From assembly GCA_025449845.1 (NCBI GenBank), contig JANWIP010000019.1, positions 1-64,000 of the forward strand: a stretch of 64,000 nucleotides of DNA. The letters run 5' to 3'. The translations under genes were made by a program, and so were the position numbers. The notes beneath the pieces were generated by a model. That model was given only the letters and a program-made list of their open reading frames with translations. It did no database searches and was not told where the DNA came from. This document shows positions 32,172-42,100 of the stretch, piece by piece. The number at the start of each line of letters is the position of its first letter. Positions within the stretch are counted from its first letter, which is position 1. The DNA comes from Solirubrobacteraceae bacterium. Its GTDB lineage: Bacteria > Actinomycetota > Thermoleophilia > Solirubrobacterales > Solirubrobacteraceae.

Positions 32172-33512
32172 CTAGACCTGCTGATAGATCAAAAAGACGT
32201 TCAGGGCCGTTATCAGGGCGGCCAGCCCACCGGCCGCGATCGTCGTGGGCAGGCGATTCACGTGCACGCCCATCACGCTGCGCCTGCTGGTCAGCAGCAC
32301 CAGCGGGATCAGCGCCAGCGGAATACCGAACGACAGCACCACCTGGCTGAACACCAGCACTTCCGTGGGTCCGAAGCCGAGCGCCAGTACGAGGATCGCC
32401 GGCAGCATCGTCAACAGCCGCCGCAGGAACAGGGGAATGTTGAAGCCTACGAAGCCGCGCATCACCAGCTGTCCCGCATATGTGCCCACCGAGGAGGACG
32501 AAGCTCCCGAGGCCAGCAGCGCCACCGCGAACGCCAGCGCCGCGCCGCCGCCTACCAGCTGCGCGAAGCCCGCGTGGGCCTCGCTCAGCGTGCTTACTTC
32601 CGTGTGGCCTGTGCCGTGGAAGAGCTTCGCTGCCACCGCCAGCATCGCCATGTTCACCAGGCCCGCCAGCCCCAGCGCCACGATCACGTCCACGCGCTCA
32701 TAGCGCAGAACCTTTGCGCGCTCGCGGTCATCGCGCACCGGCGTGCGTCCGTTCGTCAGCGCCGAGTGCAGGTAGATCACGTGCGGCATCACCGTCGCGC
32801 CAATGATCCCCACCGCCAGATACAGGCTGGAGGTGCCCGCCAGATGGGGGGACAGGCCGTCCAGCGACTCCCGCGCCGAGGGGCCGATCTTCAGTGCCTC
32901 ATACAGAAAGCCCATGAAGACGATGCCCAGCAGCGCCGACACCGCCAGCTCAAAGCGGCGGTGGCCGCGGCTCTGCAGGTGCAGGATCGCGAACGCGATC
33001 ACTCCCGTCATCAGCCCCGCCGGCAGCATCGGCACGCCGAACAGCAGATTCAGCCCCAGTGCCGCGCCTACGAACTCCGCCACATCGGTGGCCATCGCCA
33101 TGATCTCCGCCTGCACCCACATCGCCCACGACGCCTCGCGCGGGTAGCGCCGCCGGAACAGCTCTGGCAGGCTCGCGTCCGTCACGATCCCGAGCTTCGC
33201 CGACAGGTACTGGATCAGCATCGCCATCAGATTGGCCACCAGCACCACCCACAGCAGCAGGTACCCGAACTTCGCTCCCCCCTGGATGTTCGTCGCGAAG
33301 TTGCCCGGGTCCACATAGGCGATGGCCGCCACGAACGATGGTCCCAGCATGCTCAGCATCGCCCGCACCCGCCCGCGCGCGAACAGCGTTTCCAGTGCGC
33401 TAGGCGCGATGCCAGCGGTGGCGCTGCCGGCAGCCGCGCCGGGCGCGGGCAGCGCGGCCCCACCCACTCCTTCCAAAACAGGCGCCGTGCTCCGCGGCGG
33501 AATCGGCGTCAT
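32172..33512 (-). CDS. mntH: NRAMP-family manganese transporter
   Basis: 446 aa with about 11 helices. TM1 has the metal-binding DPGN in AAIAYVDPGNFATNIQGGAKFGY, and TM6 has VGIIGATVMPHVIYLHSAL with the MPH motif. Both ligand sets are intact, which fits proton-coupled Mn2+ (or Fe2+) uptake. The first 40 residues are a Pro/Ala/Gly-rich tail. It starts within the stop of mntR (ATGA), so regulator and transporter are coupled in one operon. Confidence 0.94.
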   Translation of the reverse strand: MTPIPPRSTAPVLEGVGGAALPAPGAAAGSATAGIAPSALETLFARGRVRAMLSMLGPSFVAAIAYVDPGNFATNIQGGAKFGYLLLWVVLVANLMAMLIQYLSAKLGIVTDASLPELFRRRYPREASWAMWVQAEIMAMATDVAEFVGAALGLNLLFGVPMLPAGLMTGVIAFAILHLQSRGHRRFELAVSALLGIVFMGFLYEALKIGPSARESLDGLSPHLAGTSSLYLAVGIIGATVMPHVIYLHSALTNGRTPVRDDRERAKVLRYERVDVIVALGLAGLVNMAMLAVAAKLFHGTGHTEVSTLSEAHAGFAQLVGGGAALAFAVALLASGASSSSVGTYAGQLVMRGFVGFNIPLFLRRLLTMLPAILVLALGFGPTEVLVFSQVVLSFGIPLALIPLVLLTSRRSVMGVHVNRLPTTIAAGGLAALITALNVFLIYQQV

Positions 33513-34264
33513 GCAACACCTTCGCGGGTCGGGGTCCGGGAGGGGGGCGAGGCGATGTGAGCTCGTTCCTGTCCCAGCTGATTCGGGCCCATCTCCACGC
33601 GCATCGCCTGTGCCAGCTGGCCGCCGAGCGCGTGCTCGGCGCCGCTTGCGCCGAAGCTCACCAGCAGTGGCCCGCCGAAGGGCTGGTGCTCGAGCACCTC
33701 AAACGCGTCGCCTGGGGAGATGCCCAGGCCCGCCAGGTAGCGCAGCATCTCGGGGTCCGCGTCGGAGACTCGCACGAACACCCCGCGCTCTCCTGCCGCC
33801 ATGCTGTCGAGCGCGCGCGTGGGGGTCTCCGCCAGCTCCAGCTCCGCTGTGGGGATCGGATCGCCGTGGGGGTCTGCCGTCGGGTTTCCCAGCTTCGCCG
33901 CGATCAGCTCCTCGAGCTCCTCGCTGAGCACGTGCTCCAGCACCTCCGCCTCGGCGTGCACCCGGTCCCATGGCATCTGCAGCGTCTCCGCCAGGAACAG
34001 CTCCAGCAGGCGGTGATGGCGGATCACCTCCAGCGCCACCTTGCGCCCTTTTGCCGTCAGCGTCACGCCGCGGTAGGGCACGTGCACGATCAGCTCTAGC
34101 TCGCCTAGTTTCTTCAGCATCGCCGACACCGACCCCGCCGTGATCTCCAGCCGCTCCGCCAGTGCGTTCGTGGAAACCGGCTCTTCGTGGCGCGATTCCA
34201 GCGTAAAGATCGCCTTGCAGTAGTCCTCCACCGCCGGTGTCCGCGTGATGTCTCGTGCCGCCAT
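33509..34264 (-). CDS. mntR: DtxR/MntR-family metal-dependent repressor
   Basis: About 251 aa. The N-terminal winged HTH is TPAVEDYCKAIFTLESRHEEPVSTNALAERLEITAGSVSAMLKKLGELELI, followed by the metal and dimer domain (VIRHHRLLELFLAETLQMPWDRVHAEAEVLEHVLSEELEELI) and a C-terminal FeoA/SH3-like domain (GERGVFVRVSDADPEMLRYLAGLGISPGD). ATG at 34264 is preferred over 34282 because the latter lies in the inverted repeat. It should sense Mn2+ and repress the mntR-mntH operon. Confidence 0.9.
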   Translation of the reverse strand: MAARDITRTPAVEDYCKAIFTLESRHEEPVSTNALAERLEITAGSVSAMLKKLGELELIVHVPYRGVTLTAKGRKVALEVIRHHRLLELFLAETLQMPWDRVHAEAEVLEHVLSEELEELIAAKLGNPTADPHGDPIPTAELELAETPTRALDSMAAGERGVFVRVSDADPEMLRYLAGLGISPGDAFEVLEHQPFGGPLLVSFGASGAEHALGGQLAQAMRVEMGPNQLGQERAHIASPPSRTPTREGVA

Positions 34265-34278
34265 TAAAAGAAGTTTAG

Positions 34279-34306
34279 CCATGCCAAGAATTTTGTCAAG
34301 GCATGG
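34279..34306. promoter_or_regulatory. Predicted MntR operator
   Basis: CCATGCC and GGCATGG arms around a 14-nt AT-rich spacer lie 14 bp upstream of the chosen mntR start. Position and symmetry suit autoregulation by the metal-bound repressor. No experiment-based consensus could be checked. Confidence 0.55.
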
Positions 34307-34396
34307 GGTGGCGAGCGCTTGTGCTCATCGCCGCGGTAGGTGTCTAATAGGGGTCGCAACGCGCGCGTCCGTCCTTTTGTAAAAGATGCATCCCCA

Positions 34397-35125
34397 GTGG
34401 ACCGTGACTTCGAGCTCCAGACCCACCGCGCTGAGGACCGCCACTGGTGGTACAGCGGGCGCCGCCGCGTCCTTGACGTTGTGCTGCGCAGCCTCGCCTT
34501 GCCGCCGGCCGCGCGCATACTGGACGCCGGCTGCGGCTCCGGGCGCAACATGGTCGATCTGCAGCACTACGGCGACGTCACCGGCATCGAGCTCTCGCCG
34601 CCGAGCGTTCAGGCTGCTCGTGCGCGCCACGTGGGGGAGGTCGTTGAAGGGTCCGTGTTGGAGATGCCTTTCGCGGACGACAGCTTCGAGCTGGCCGTCA
34701 GTCTCGATGTCATCGAGCATCTCGAGGATGACGTCGGCGCGCTGCGCGAGCTACGCCGCGTCGTCGCTCCGGGGGGCCGGCTGCTTGTCACAGTGCCCGC
34801 CTACCAGTGGCTCTGGTCCCGCCACGACGTCGTCAACCATCACCACCGTCGCTACAGTCGTCGCACGCTTGTGGGGGCGGCCGAGAGCGCCGGCTGGGAG
34901 GCGCAGCGCACCACGCACTTCAACTTCCTCCTCCTGCCGCTCGCCGTTGGTATGCGCGCGCTTGAGCCGCTGGATCGCGGTAAGAAGGGGGCGAGCCTCG
35001 ATCTCTGGATACCTCCCGCCCCGCTCAACTGGGGTCTGCAGCAGCCGCTGAACCTTGAGGCCGGGCTGATCGCGCGCGGCGTCCGCATTCCCGCCGGGCT
35101 CTCGCTGCTTGCGCTCTTCGCCTGA
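34397..35125 (+). CDS. Class I SAM-dependent methyltransferase with C-terminal membrane-associated part
   Basis: About 242 aa from GTG at 34397 (the track opens at 34340). FELQTHRAEDRHWWYSGRRRVL is the usual lead-in of this family. ILDAGCGSGRNMVDL is motif I, SLDVIEHLEDDVGALRELRRVVAPGGRLLVTVPAY covers motifs II-III, and HDVVNHHHRRYSRRTL follows. The end is hydrophobic (HFNFLLLPLAVGMRAL..GLSLLALFA). It is close to GtrA and DPM1-like genes, so a polyprenyl-linked sugar or lipid substrate is plausible. Confidence 0.85.
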   Translation: MDRDFELQTHRAEDRHWWYSGRRRVLDVVLRSLALPPAARILDAGCGSGRNMVDLQHYGDVTGIELSPPSVQAARARHVGEVVEGSVLEMPFADDSFELAVSLDVIEHLEDDVGALRELRRVVAPGGRLLVTVPAYQWLWSRHDVVNHHHRRYSRRTLVGAAESAGWEAQRTTHFNFLLLPLAVGMRALEPLDRGKKGASLDLWIPPAPLNWGLQQPLNLEAGLIARGVRIPAGLSLLALFA

Positions 35126-35130
35126 GCCGC

Positions 35131-35215
35131 CTTACGCGGGCTGCGTGCGCTTGTGCGGGCTGCGTCAGGCGGGCTGCGTGCGCTTACGCGGGCTGCGTTA
35201 CGCGGGCTGCGTGCG
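35131..35215. repeat. Tandem GCGGGCTGCGT repeats between convergent genes
   Basis: Five copies of GCGGGCTGCGT separated by short variable CGCTTAC-type spacers (units about 16-19 nt) fill the space between the methyltransferase stop and the GtrA stop and include the last codons of GtrA. In length it could act as a terminator region or be a slippage-prone satellite. Confidence 0.75.
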
Positions 35216-35632
35216 AAAAGTCCAGGCGCGATTTGCCACGAAGGTCACCACGACCACGACCACGATCGCCACCGCCTGCCCCACCAGTTCGTCCATCCCC
35301 AGGCCGCTCACGCATAACGCCACGAGGCCCAGGTTCAGCAGCAGGCCGCCACTCTGCACCACGCCCCAGCGTACCGGTGTCAACGAGTCGCCTACGTGGC
35401 CGCGAAAGGTCCAGCGGCGGTTGAGCAGAAAGCCGTTCACCGCGCCGACGATGAAGCCGATCGCCGAGGCCGCCAGGTACCACACGCCGAAGCCCTTCAG
35501 CAGCACCGTATAGACCGCCAGGAACAGCAGCGTGTTGCTGACACCGACGATGCCGAACTTGACGAACTGCACCATCAGCGGCATTCTCAGCCTGCTTACA
35601 GGTTGGTTCTCTACTCTTCTCACAAGGGACAC
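35198..35632 (-). CDS. GtrA-family membrane protein
   Basis: 144 aa, four helices: VQFVKFGIVGVSNTLLFLAVYTVLL, YLAASAIGFIVGAVNGFLLNRRWTFRG, the third GGLLLNLGLVALCVSGLG and the last VAIVVVVVVTFVANRAWTFRT. The N-terminal FxxVGxxNT and the two NRxWTF motifs are diagnostic. GtrA proteins assist polyprenyl-phosphate-sugar translocation. Divergent from, and 27 bp away from, the DPM1-like GT2, its usual partner. Confidence 0.92.
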   Translation of the reverse strand: MSLVRRVENQPVSRLRMPLMVQFVKFGIVGVSNTLLFLAVYTVLLKGFGVWYLAASAIGFIVGAVNGFLLNRRWTFRGHVGDSLTPVRWGVVQSGGLLLNLGLVALCVSGLGMDELVGQAVAIVVVVVVTFVANRAWTFRTQPA

Positions 35633-35659
35633 TTAACCAGCTTCGCTCCTTCATCCCCC

Positions 35660-36697
35660 ATGTCCGCCACCGTAAGCCAACCTCACGCCCTGCGCTCGCT
35701 CGCGCTGCTCAGCGTCGTGGCGCCCGTCTACAACGAGGAACAGCTCATCGAGCTCTTCGTCAAGCGCACCTGTGCAGCGCTCGGGGACTACACCTTTGAG
35801 TTGGTGCTCGTCGACGACGGCTCAAGCGACGCAACCCCTGAGCTGCTTGATCGTCTCGCCGACCAGGACCCCCGCGTGCGCGTCATCCACCTCTCGCGCA
35901 ACTTCGGTCATCAGGCCGCGCTCACCGCCGGGCTTGAGCACGCCGTCGGTGATGTCGTCGCCATGATCGACGCCGACCTGCAGGACCCGCCCGAGCTGAT
36001 CCCCACCATGATCGAGCAGTGGCAGCAGGGCTCCGACGTCGTCTACGCCGTGCGCAAGCAGCGCGAGGGGGAGACCGCCTTCAAGCTCGCCACCGCCTCC
36101 TGGTTCTACAAGCTCTTCGACAAGCTCGCCCAGGTCGACCTCGAGCCCAACTCCGGTGACTTCAGGCTGCTCGACCGCGCTGCCTTGAACGCGCTCCTGG
36201 CCATGACCGAGCGCTCGCGCTTCCTGCGCGGCATGACCGTCTGGGTCGGCTTTACCCAGACCGCCGTCCCTTATGAGCGCGACGCCCGCCATGCCGGTGA
36301 GACCAAGTACACGCTGCGCAAAATGCTGCGCTTCTCGCTCGATGCCATCGCCTCCTTCTCGCACCTGCCGCTGCAGCTCGCCACCTACGTCGGCATCGTC
36401 TCCGCCGGCGTAGCCTTCATCGCCATCCCCGTCGTCATCGGGCTGCGTCTCGTCGATTCCTATCTGCCCGGCTTCGGCTCCATCACCATTGCCATTCTGC
36501 TGCTCGGCGGTATCCAGTTGATCGCCCTTGGCGTCATCGGCGAGTACGTGGGGCGCATCTATGACGAGGTCAAGCACCGGCCTCTCTACATCGTGCGCGA
36601 GGAGCGCAACCGGCCTCAGGAGAACCATCTCGGTCTGCCCGTAGGCCCCATCGAGCGTGCCGGGCTGCCCGCGCGCGTGCCGGACCACGTTGCTTGA
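35660..36697 (+). CDS. GT2 polyprenyl-phosphate sugar transferase (GtrB/DPM1-like)
   Basis: About 345 aa. LSVVAPVYNEEQLIELFVKRT, LVLVDDGSSDATPELL and VAMIDADLQDPPELIP (DxD) are the catalytic motifs; RNFGHQAALTAGLEHA and GDFRLLDR follow. Two C-terminal helices (YVGIVSAGVAFIAIPVVIG, ITIAILLLGGIQLIALGVIGEYVGRIYDEVKHRPLYIV) are classical for bactoprenol-glucosyl transferases. ATG at 35660 is chosen, since the track start runs antisense through GtrA. Together with GtrA it should make and flip a polyprenyl-linked sugar used for surface glycan modification. Confidence 0.92.
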   Translation: MSATVSQPHALRSLALLSVVAPVYNEEQLIELFVKRTCAALGDYTFELVLVDDGSSDATPELLDRLADQDPRVRVIHLSRNFGHQAALTAGLEHAVGDVVAMIDADLQDPPELIPTMIEQWQQGSDVVYAVRKQREGETAFKLATASWFYKLFDKLAQVDLEPNSGDFRLLDRAALNALLAMTERSRFLRGMTVWVGFTQTAVPYERDARHAGETKYTLRKMLRFSLDAIASFSHLPLQLATYVGIVSAGVAFIAIPVVIGLRLVDSYLPGFGSITIAILLLGGIQLIALGVIGEYVGRIYDEVKHRPLYIVREERNRPQENHLGLPVGPIERAGLPARVPDHVA

Positions 36698-36826
36698 GAG
36701 CACGTGTGCTTGAAAGCCGTGCTTGAGGGCTCCACCTCCTGGACATCATTGGTGTGGCACCGCTCCACTTGGGCTTCTGCTGTGTTCTTTTTGATGGCAC
36801 CCCACAAGGAAAGGGACTAACTACGC

Positions 36827-37486
36827 ATGCCACGCTCGCCTCAGCTCCATCCCCGCACACTTGCACTGCTCGCCACCCCCGCCGTCATCGGCGCCATGAC
36901 TGTCGCTATGCCGGCGCTTGCCGGCACCAATCTGCTGGGCAGCACCACGGCCCACACGGCCAGCAGCTCGCACTGCATCATTGCCATCGTCAGGCATCAC
37001 CACGTGCGTGAGTGCCTTATCGCCGGCTCTCGCGGCCCGCGCGGCTTCACCGGCGGACCTGGGCCTAAGGGTGACACCGGCGCCAAGGGATCCAGGGGCG
37101 CTACTGGCGCCAAGGGGCCCACAGGGGCTACGGGGCCACAGGGGCCGCAGGGAGTGCCCGGAACGGCGCGCGCCTACGCCGTGGTGCAGACGACCCCTGA
37201 AGTCAAGCTCATTGCTGGCCAGAGCTCCAACATCACGAGCGTCAGCATTGCCGCCGAAGGTGTCTACTGCATTATTCCCGCGGCTCCCATCGATGCTTCC
37301 AAGGAGACCATCGCGGTCTCGCCCGAGGTCTCCTACACCCCCTCAGGCACCCCCCCCGGTGTGATTGCCGTCAACGCGCAGCATCCCCACTGCTCATCCT
37401 CTCCCACCGCCTTTGAGGTCGATACCTACAAGCAGGGCGAAAGTACACCCAAGGGTGGGTATGCCTTCACGATCGTGGTGCCTTAG
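36827..37486 (+). CDS. Secreted protein with a short collagen-like Gly-X-Y region
   Basis: 219 aa. The signal peptide (RTLALLATPAVIGAMTVAMPALAG) is followed by a region with two Cys (SSHCIIAIVRHHHVRECLIAG), then about 15 Gly-X-Y triplets (GSRGPRGFTGGPGPKGDTG..) and a C-terminal beta-rich domain of about 100 aa. Bacterial collagen-like triplets form triple helices, so a trimeric surface protein is likely. AAGGAAAGGGA lies upstream of ATG. Other bacterial collagens are longer; this is a minimal version. Confidence 0.85.
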   Translation: MPRSPQLHPRTLALLATPAVIGAMTVAMPALAGTNLLGSTTAHTASSSHCIIAIVRHHHVRECLIAGSRGPRGFTGGPGPKGDTGAKGSRGATGAKGPTGATGPQGPQGVPGTARAYAVVQTTPEVKLIAGQSSNITSVSIAAEGVYCIIPAAPIDASKETIAVSPEVSYTPSGTPPGVIAVNAQHPHCSSSPTAFEVDTYKQGESTPKGGYAFTIVVP

Positions 37487-37500
37487 CAGGCTGTAAGCAG

Positions 37501-37538
37501 GAGCTCATGCGGTCAGGCCATAATGACCGCATGAGCTC
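37501..37538. promoter_or_regulatory. Perfect 15-bp inverted repeat overlapping a start codon
   Basis: GAGCTCATGCGGTCA, 8-nt loop GGCCATAA, then the exact reverse complement. The left arm contains ATG 37507 and the end of its AGGAG ribosome-binding site; the right arm contains the second in-frame ATG at 37531. In RNA this would form a very stable hairpin, acting either as terminator of the collagen-like gene or as a translation-control element of the following gene. Confidence 0.75.
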
Positions 37539-37842
37539 CACTGCACCAACACCCGCGGCCGCCTCTGGCGATGGCTCTGAGAATCTCGACCATCGCCAGG
37601 AGCGCATCCGCCTGGAGACCCCTCGCCACCGCATCGAAGGTCTCATGACGCTCGCCCGCGACGGCTACCGCAGTCGCGTCTCCGATGTGCTCAACGCCTC
37701 CGAGCGGGACTTCCTGACGCTCACCAGCGTCAGCTTGGCGCCGCTCGACGGGGGGCCCGTTGAGAGCCACTCCTTCCTGGTGGTGGCGCGCGCTCACATC
37801 GTGTTTGCCGTCAGCGCCGAAGAGCCGCCGCGCCAGGCGTAG
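37507..37842 (+). CDS. Conserved hypothetical protein (DUF6812-like)
   Basis: 111 aa. [71 protein letters not shown] matches a small one-domain family that I recall from Thermoleophilia and other actinobacteria, probably a beta-barrel of unknown role. AGGAG five bases before ATG 37507 favours that start; ATG 37531 is possible. Both lie in the strong inverted repeat. The 3' end overlaps the convergent MFS gene by 49 bp. Confidence 0.75.
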   Translation: MRSGHNDRMSSTAPTPAAASGDGSENLDHRQERIRLETPRHRIEGLMTLARDGYRSRVSDVLNASERDFLTLTSVSLAPLDGGPVESHSFLVVARAHIVFAVSAEEPPRQA

Positions 37843-39101
37843 TCCACCCGCCGCATCCCCGGCAGCAGCAGGCCCCCGAGTGTCGCTGCCGCGCCCAGGA
37901 TGCCGGCGGCGATCAATGTCGTTCTGACGCCTAATGTCGCGCTCAGCGGCCCCGTCAGCGCCAGCGACAGCGGCAGCAGGCCGATCGATATCAGCCAATC
38001 GAGGCTCGACACTCGCCCCAGTAGCTCGCCCGGCACGTGGCGCTGCTTCATCGTCGCCCACACGATCGTGCCTGCCGTCTCCAGCAGATTGAACGCGAGG
38101 CTCGCCACCATCAGCTGCCATATCGCTGTGGCCAGGCCATAGCCCGCCACGGCCAGCGTTGCCAAGGCCCACACTACGTAGATGAAGGTCATCCCTCGAC
38201 TTGGCAGTCCGCTGCGGGTCATCGCCAGTGCGCATGCCACCGAACCCAGTCCGCCTGCGCCCAGCACCAGGCCGAGCTGCACGCCGCTGCCCCCCAACAC
38301 GTTCTTCACCATGTATGGCAGCAGCACCTCCGCGGGGCCCATGAACAGCAGATAGGCCAGGCCTGCGCTGGCGAATGTGCCCCACAGCCATACGTGCCTG
38401 CGCACGTAGCTCCAGCCTTCGCGCAGCTCCTGCGTGGCCGTCGGGTTTGTCGTTGCGCTTGCTGTCGCCGTTGCCGTTGCATTTGTTGTCGTCCCCGCCC
38501 CCGTTGTCGCTGTCGCCCGCGCGCGCGCGGGGCTGTGGGTGGACATCGCCAGCAAGGCCAGCGCCGAGACCATGAAGGTGGTCCCGTCGGCCAGGAACGC
38601 CGCGCCCGGACCGATGGCGCCAATCAGTATTCCGCCCAGTGCCGGCCCGGCGAGGCGTAGGGCCAGCGGGCGCACGAGCTGCTCAAGCGCATTGGCTTCG
38701 CCCAGCTGCCGGCTCGGCAGCAGCTGGGGCACGATCGCGTCGCTGGCCGGATCGAAGAACGCCTGCGCCGCTCCATATACCGCGACGATCGCCATCATCT
38801 GCCACAGGCGCAGCATCCCGCTCAAGGCCAACGCTCCCATCGCCACCAGCAGCGCGGCGCGCACCGCGTCGGCGATCAGCATCACCTTGCGGCGATCGTG
38901 GCGGTCGCTGACGACGCCCCCCAAGAGCAGCAGCGCGATCAGCGGCATCGTCATCGAGATGCCGATCAGCGACAGCGCCGTGGGGGCGTTGCTGAGCGTA
39001 TAGGCCTGCCACGCCACGGCCACCAGAAAGGCGCCGTCGCCCAGCAGCGATACGCACCTGCCGATGAACAGCAGGCGAAAATCGCGGTTGTTACGCAGCA
39101 T
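37794..39101 (-). CDS. MFS transporter (enterobactin-exporter/MdfA-like group), third gene of the AOS operon
   Basis: About 435 aa, 12 helices. It opens [33 protein letters not shown], with the loop 2-3 motif [18 protein letters not shown], as in EntS-like drug and metabolite exporters. The central loop has a 35-residue Ala/Thr-rich stretch ([20 protein letters not shown]). ATG at 39101 overlaps the end of the c-di-GMP gene by 11 bp, so it is coupled to that gene. The track start at 39224 extends into antisense repeat sequence. It would export a product, perhaps that of the PLP enzyme two genes upstream. Confidence 0.87.
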   Translation of the reverse strand: MLRNNRDFRLLFIGRCVSLLGDGAFLVAVAWQAYTLSNAPTALSLIGISMTMPLIALLLLGGVVSDRHDRRKVMLIADAVRAALLVAMGALALSGMLRLWQMMAIVAVYGAAQAFFDPASDAIVPQLLPSRQLGEANALEQLVRPLALRLAGPALGGILIGAIGPGAAFLADGTTFMVSALALLAMSTHSPARARATATTGAGTTTNATATATASATTNPTATQELREGWSYVRRHVWLWGTFASAGLAYLLFMGPAEVLLPYMVKNVLGGSGVQLGLVLGAGGLGSVACALAMTRSGLPSRGMTFIYVVWALATLAVAGYGLATAIWQLMVASLAFNLLETAGTIVWATMKQRHVPGELLGRVSSLDWLISIGLLPLSLALTGPLSATLGVRTTLIAAGILGAAATLGGLLLPGMRRVDYAWRGGSSALTANTM

Positions 39102-42100
39102 CGGGCGATGCCGGCGCCGGCTCGCCGGACTTCTGCTCCGGGGCCGTACCTGCCGCGGCCGCACCGGCTGCGGTTGCGCCTGCCGCGGTGGCGGCGGCTG
39201 CGGTTGCACCTGCCGCGGTCGCACCTGCGCCTGCTGCGGTCGCGGTTGCGCCCGTTCCCAAGGCCGAGCTGTCTGCTAGGTAGTCGAGCATCCGCTCGGA
39301 CTCCATTGGGTGCGCGAAATGGAAGCCCTGGCCGAGCTCGCAGCCGAGATCGCGCAGGCGGCTGAGCTGCTCGTCAAGTTCGATGCCCTCCGCTACCACC
39401 TCAAGCGCCAGCGAGCTACCCAACGCCACCACCGCGCTTGACAGGTCCACCGCCTCCGGCGTTGACTCGGGGCGCAGGAAGGAGCGATCCATCTTGATCA
39501 CGTCCACGGGGAAACGGCTGAGGTAGCTGAGCGAGCTGTAGCCCGTGCCGAAGTCGTCCATCGCTATGCGCACCCCCAGCTCACGCAGTTCATTGAGCGT
39601 CACCACCGCGATGTCCGGGTCATCGATCAGCATCGACTCCGTGATCTCCAGCGTCAGCAGGCCCGGATCGAGCTGGGAATCGACGAGCGCGTCGCGCACG
39701 TCGGCGATCACATCGCTGTGCTGCAGCTGCTTCACCGACAGATTCACGCACATGTAAAGCGGCGTGTCCTCGCTCCACAGTCGCTGCACCGCCACCGCCT
39801 GACGGCAGGCCTCCTGCAGCACCCAACGCCCGATCGGCACGATCAGGCCGGTCTCCTCGGCGAAGGGAATGAAGTCGCCCGGCACCACGAGGCCCCGCTC
39901 GGGGTGGCGCCAGCGCAGCAGCGCCTCCATGCCCGCCACGCGGCTGTCGATCAGCCTCACGATCGGCTGGTAGTACAGCTCGAACTGGCCGCTCTCAAGC
40001 GCCCGCTGCAGATCGGCGCGCAGCTCCAGACGGGCCAGCACGCCCGCGTGCATCTCCGGCTCGAACATGCGATAGCCGCCCTTGCCATCGCGCTTGGCGA
40101 TATACATCGCAGCATCCGCATCGCGGATCAGCTCATCGGCGCTCGCCGAGGAATCGCCCTCGAGGATCGAGATGCCGATGCTGGCGCGCAGCACCAGCTC
40201 CTTGCCCGCCACCATCAGTGGCGCGCGCAGATCCTCGAGCACCCTTTCGGCCACTTCCACCGCGGTCTGTGTGCCCTCCAGGTCCTCCAGCAGCACCACG
40301 AACTCATCGCCGCCGAAGCGCGCCGCCGTATCGCTTGAGCGAATGCTTGTCGACAGGCGCTTGGCCACGTCGATCAGCGCGGCATCCCCGGCACCGTGCC
40401 CGAGGCTGTCGTTGATCGTCTTGAAGTCATCGATGTCCAGGAAGATCACTCCCAGCTCGCGCCCCTCGCGTCGCGCGCGGCTGATCGCGTGGCGCACGCG
40501 CTCCACGAACAGCGCCCGGTTGGGCAGGTTCGTGACCGGATCGTGGAAGGCCTGATGGGCCAATTGATCCTCGAACGCCTTGCGCTCGCTGATGTCGCGC
40601 GCATTGAGCACGATCCCGCGCACGTGCTCGTCGTCGAGCAGGTTCGTGTGCAGGATCTCGAACTGGCGCATTTCACCATCGCGGTGGCGCAGCGTGCACT
40701 CGATCACCTCGCCGTCCTTGCGCGCATAGCCCGCGCCGTCGGCCAGCAGCCGCAGCAGGTGCCCCGCGTCATCAGGCGCCACCAGGCGATCAAAGCGCGT
40801 GCCCAGCAGCTCCTGGGGCTTGTACCCCAGCACGTGTTCGCTGGAGGGGCTCTGGTAGGTGATCGTCGCGTCCGAGCCCACCACCGTGATCAGGTCGCTT
40901 GAGTGCTGCACCAGCGAGGCGAAGCGCGCTTCGCTGCTCTGCGTGTGGATCTCCTCGGCCAGTCGCGCGCCCTCAAGCGCCAGCGCCAGCTGCGTCGTCA
41001 GAGCCTCCAGCGCCGTCTTGACCTGACGCGGCGTCGAGCGCGGGCGGACCACCAGCAACAGACCTGAGACGCCGCCGCGCACCGGCAGCGGCAGTACCAG
41101 CCCGCTGCTCCACTCCTGCCACACTTCCAGCGTCGAAAGTAGCCCCGACTCCAGCTGCACCTCGCGCGACGCCTTGCCGCCTGCCAGCTCAAGCAGCTTG
41201 GCGCTTATCTCCTTACTCAGCCGACGTGCCGGCCACACAGTGCTGCTCTGATCGCTGCGCGCCACCGCGCTCAGCGTGCGGACGGGTTGAGAGGAGGAGG
41301 GGGATGGGTCCGGCCTGGTCGAGTCAGCGCTTGGGTCCAGTAGGCACAGCACGCCCACACCGGCGCCCTCAAGCAGCGGCGCCATCACCTCAAACGCGGC
41401 CTTCTGCATCTCCTCGCGCGTCGCGCAGCCCACCAACGCCGCGCCGCAGGAGCTGAGCAGACGCTCGCGCGCCGCCGAGCGCTCCTGCTGGCGTACCAGG
41501 TCGACCATGCGCATCACCACGAAGCCAAACAGCACGATCGAGGCCACCAGGATCACGATCAGGTCCAGATCGCCGCGGCGCAACTCCTTCAGCAGCACGC
41601 ATATCGGCGCGATCAGCGAGGCTCCCGTGAGCAGCGTCAGGCGCAGCGGCGTCAGCTGCACCTCGCGCTCCTCCGCGGGCTCGTCCAGCGCCGCCATCGA
41701 GGGGTGCAGCGCCGCGGCACCCCACAGCAGCTGATAGGTGAGCCAGCCGAGGTCCAGCAGCAGCTGATGGTGGTAGGTGTTGTGCAGTGTCATCACGCCG
41801 TAGACGAAGTCCGTCACCAGCAGCGAGACGATGCTGCCGCTCAGCAGATAGAAGGAGGGCTGGTGCTTGCCGTTGTCGAGCGCCAGCCGAATCGCTGCCG
41901 CCAGCAGGATGACGTCGCCCAGCGGATAGGCCACCGACACCAGCTTGGGCAGCAGGCTCATGGTGGGGTCGTGCAGATAGGGGGCGATCAGCAGCACCCA
42001 CGAGAGCAGCGACAGGCCGAGGGTCAGGATCGCGCTGTCGATCAGACCGTTGCGATCCCCGCGCGGGTTGCGCCGGCGCACCAGCAGCAAGAGGCCCAGC

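Noticed and set aside
31731-33560. 609-aa plus-strand ORF rich in His, Arg and Gln
   Set aside because: Antisense to mntH and the L,D-transpeptidase, whose motifs are intact; its composition is that of a high-GC shadow frame.
35131-35215. Possible CRISPR-like array
   Set aside because: Units are too short (about 11 identical nt with 5-8-nt gaps) and no cas genes are present.
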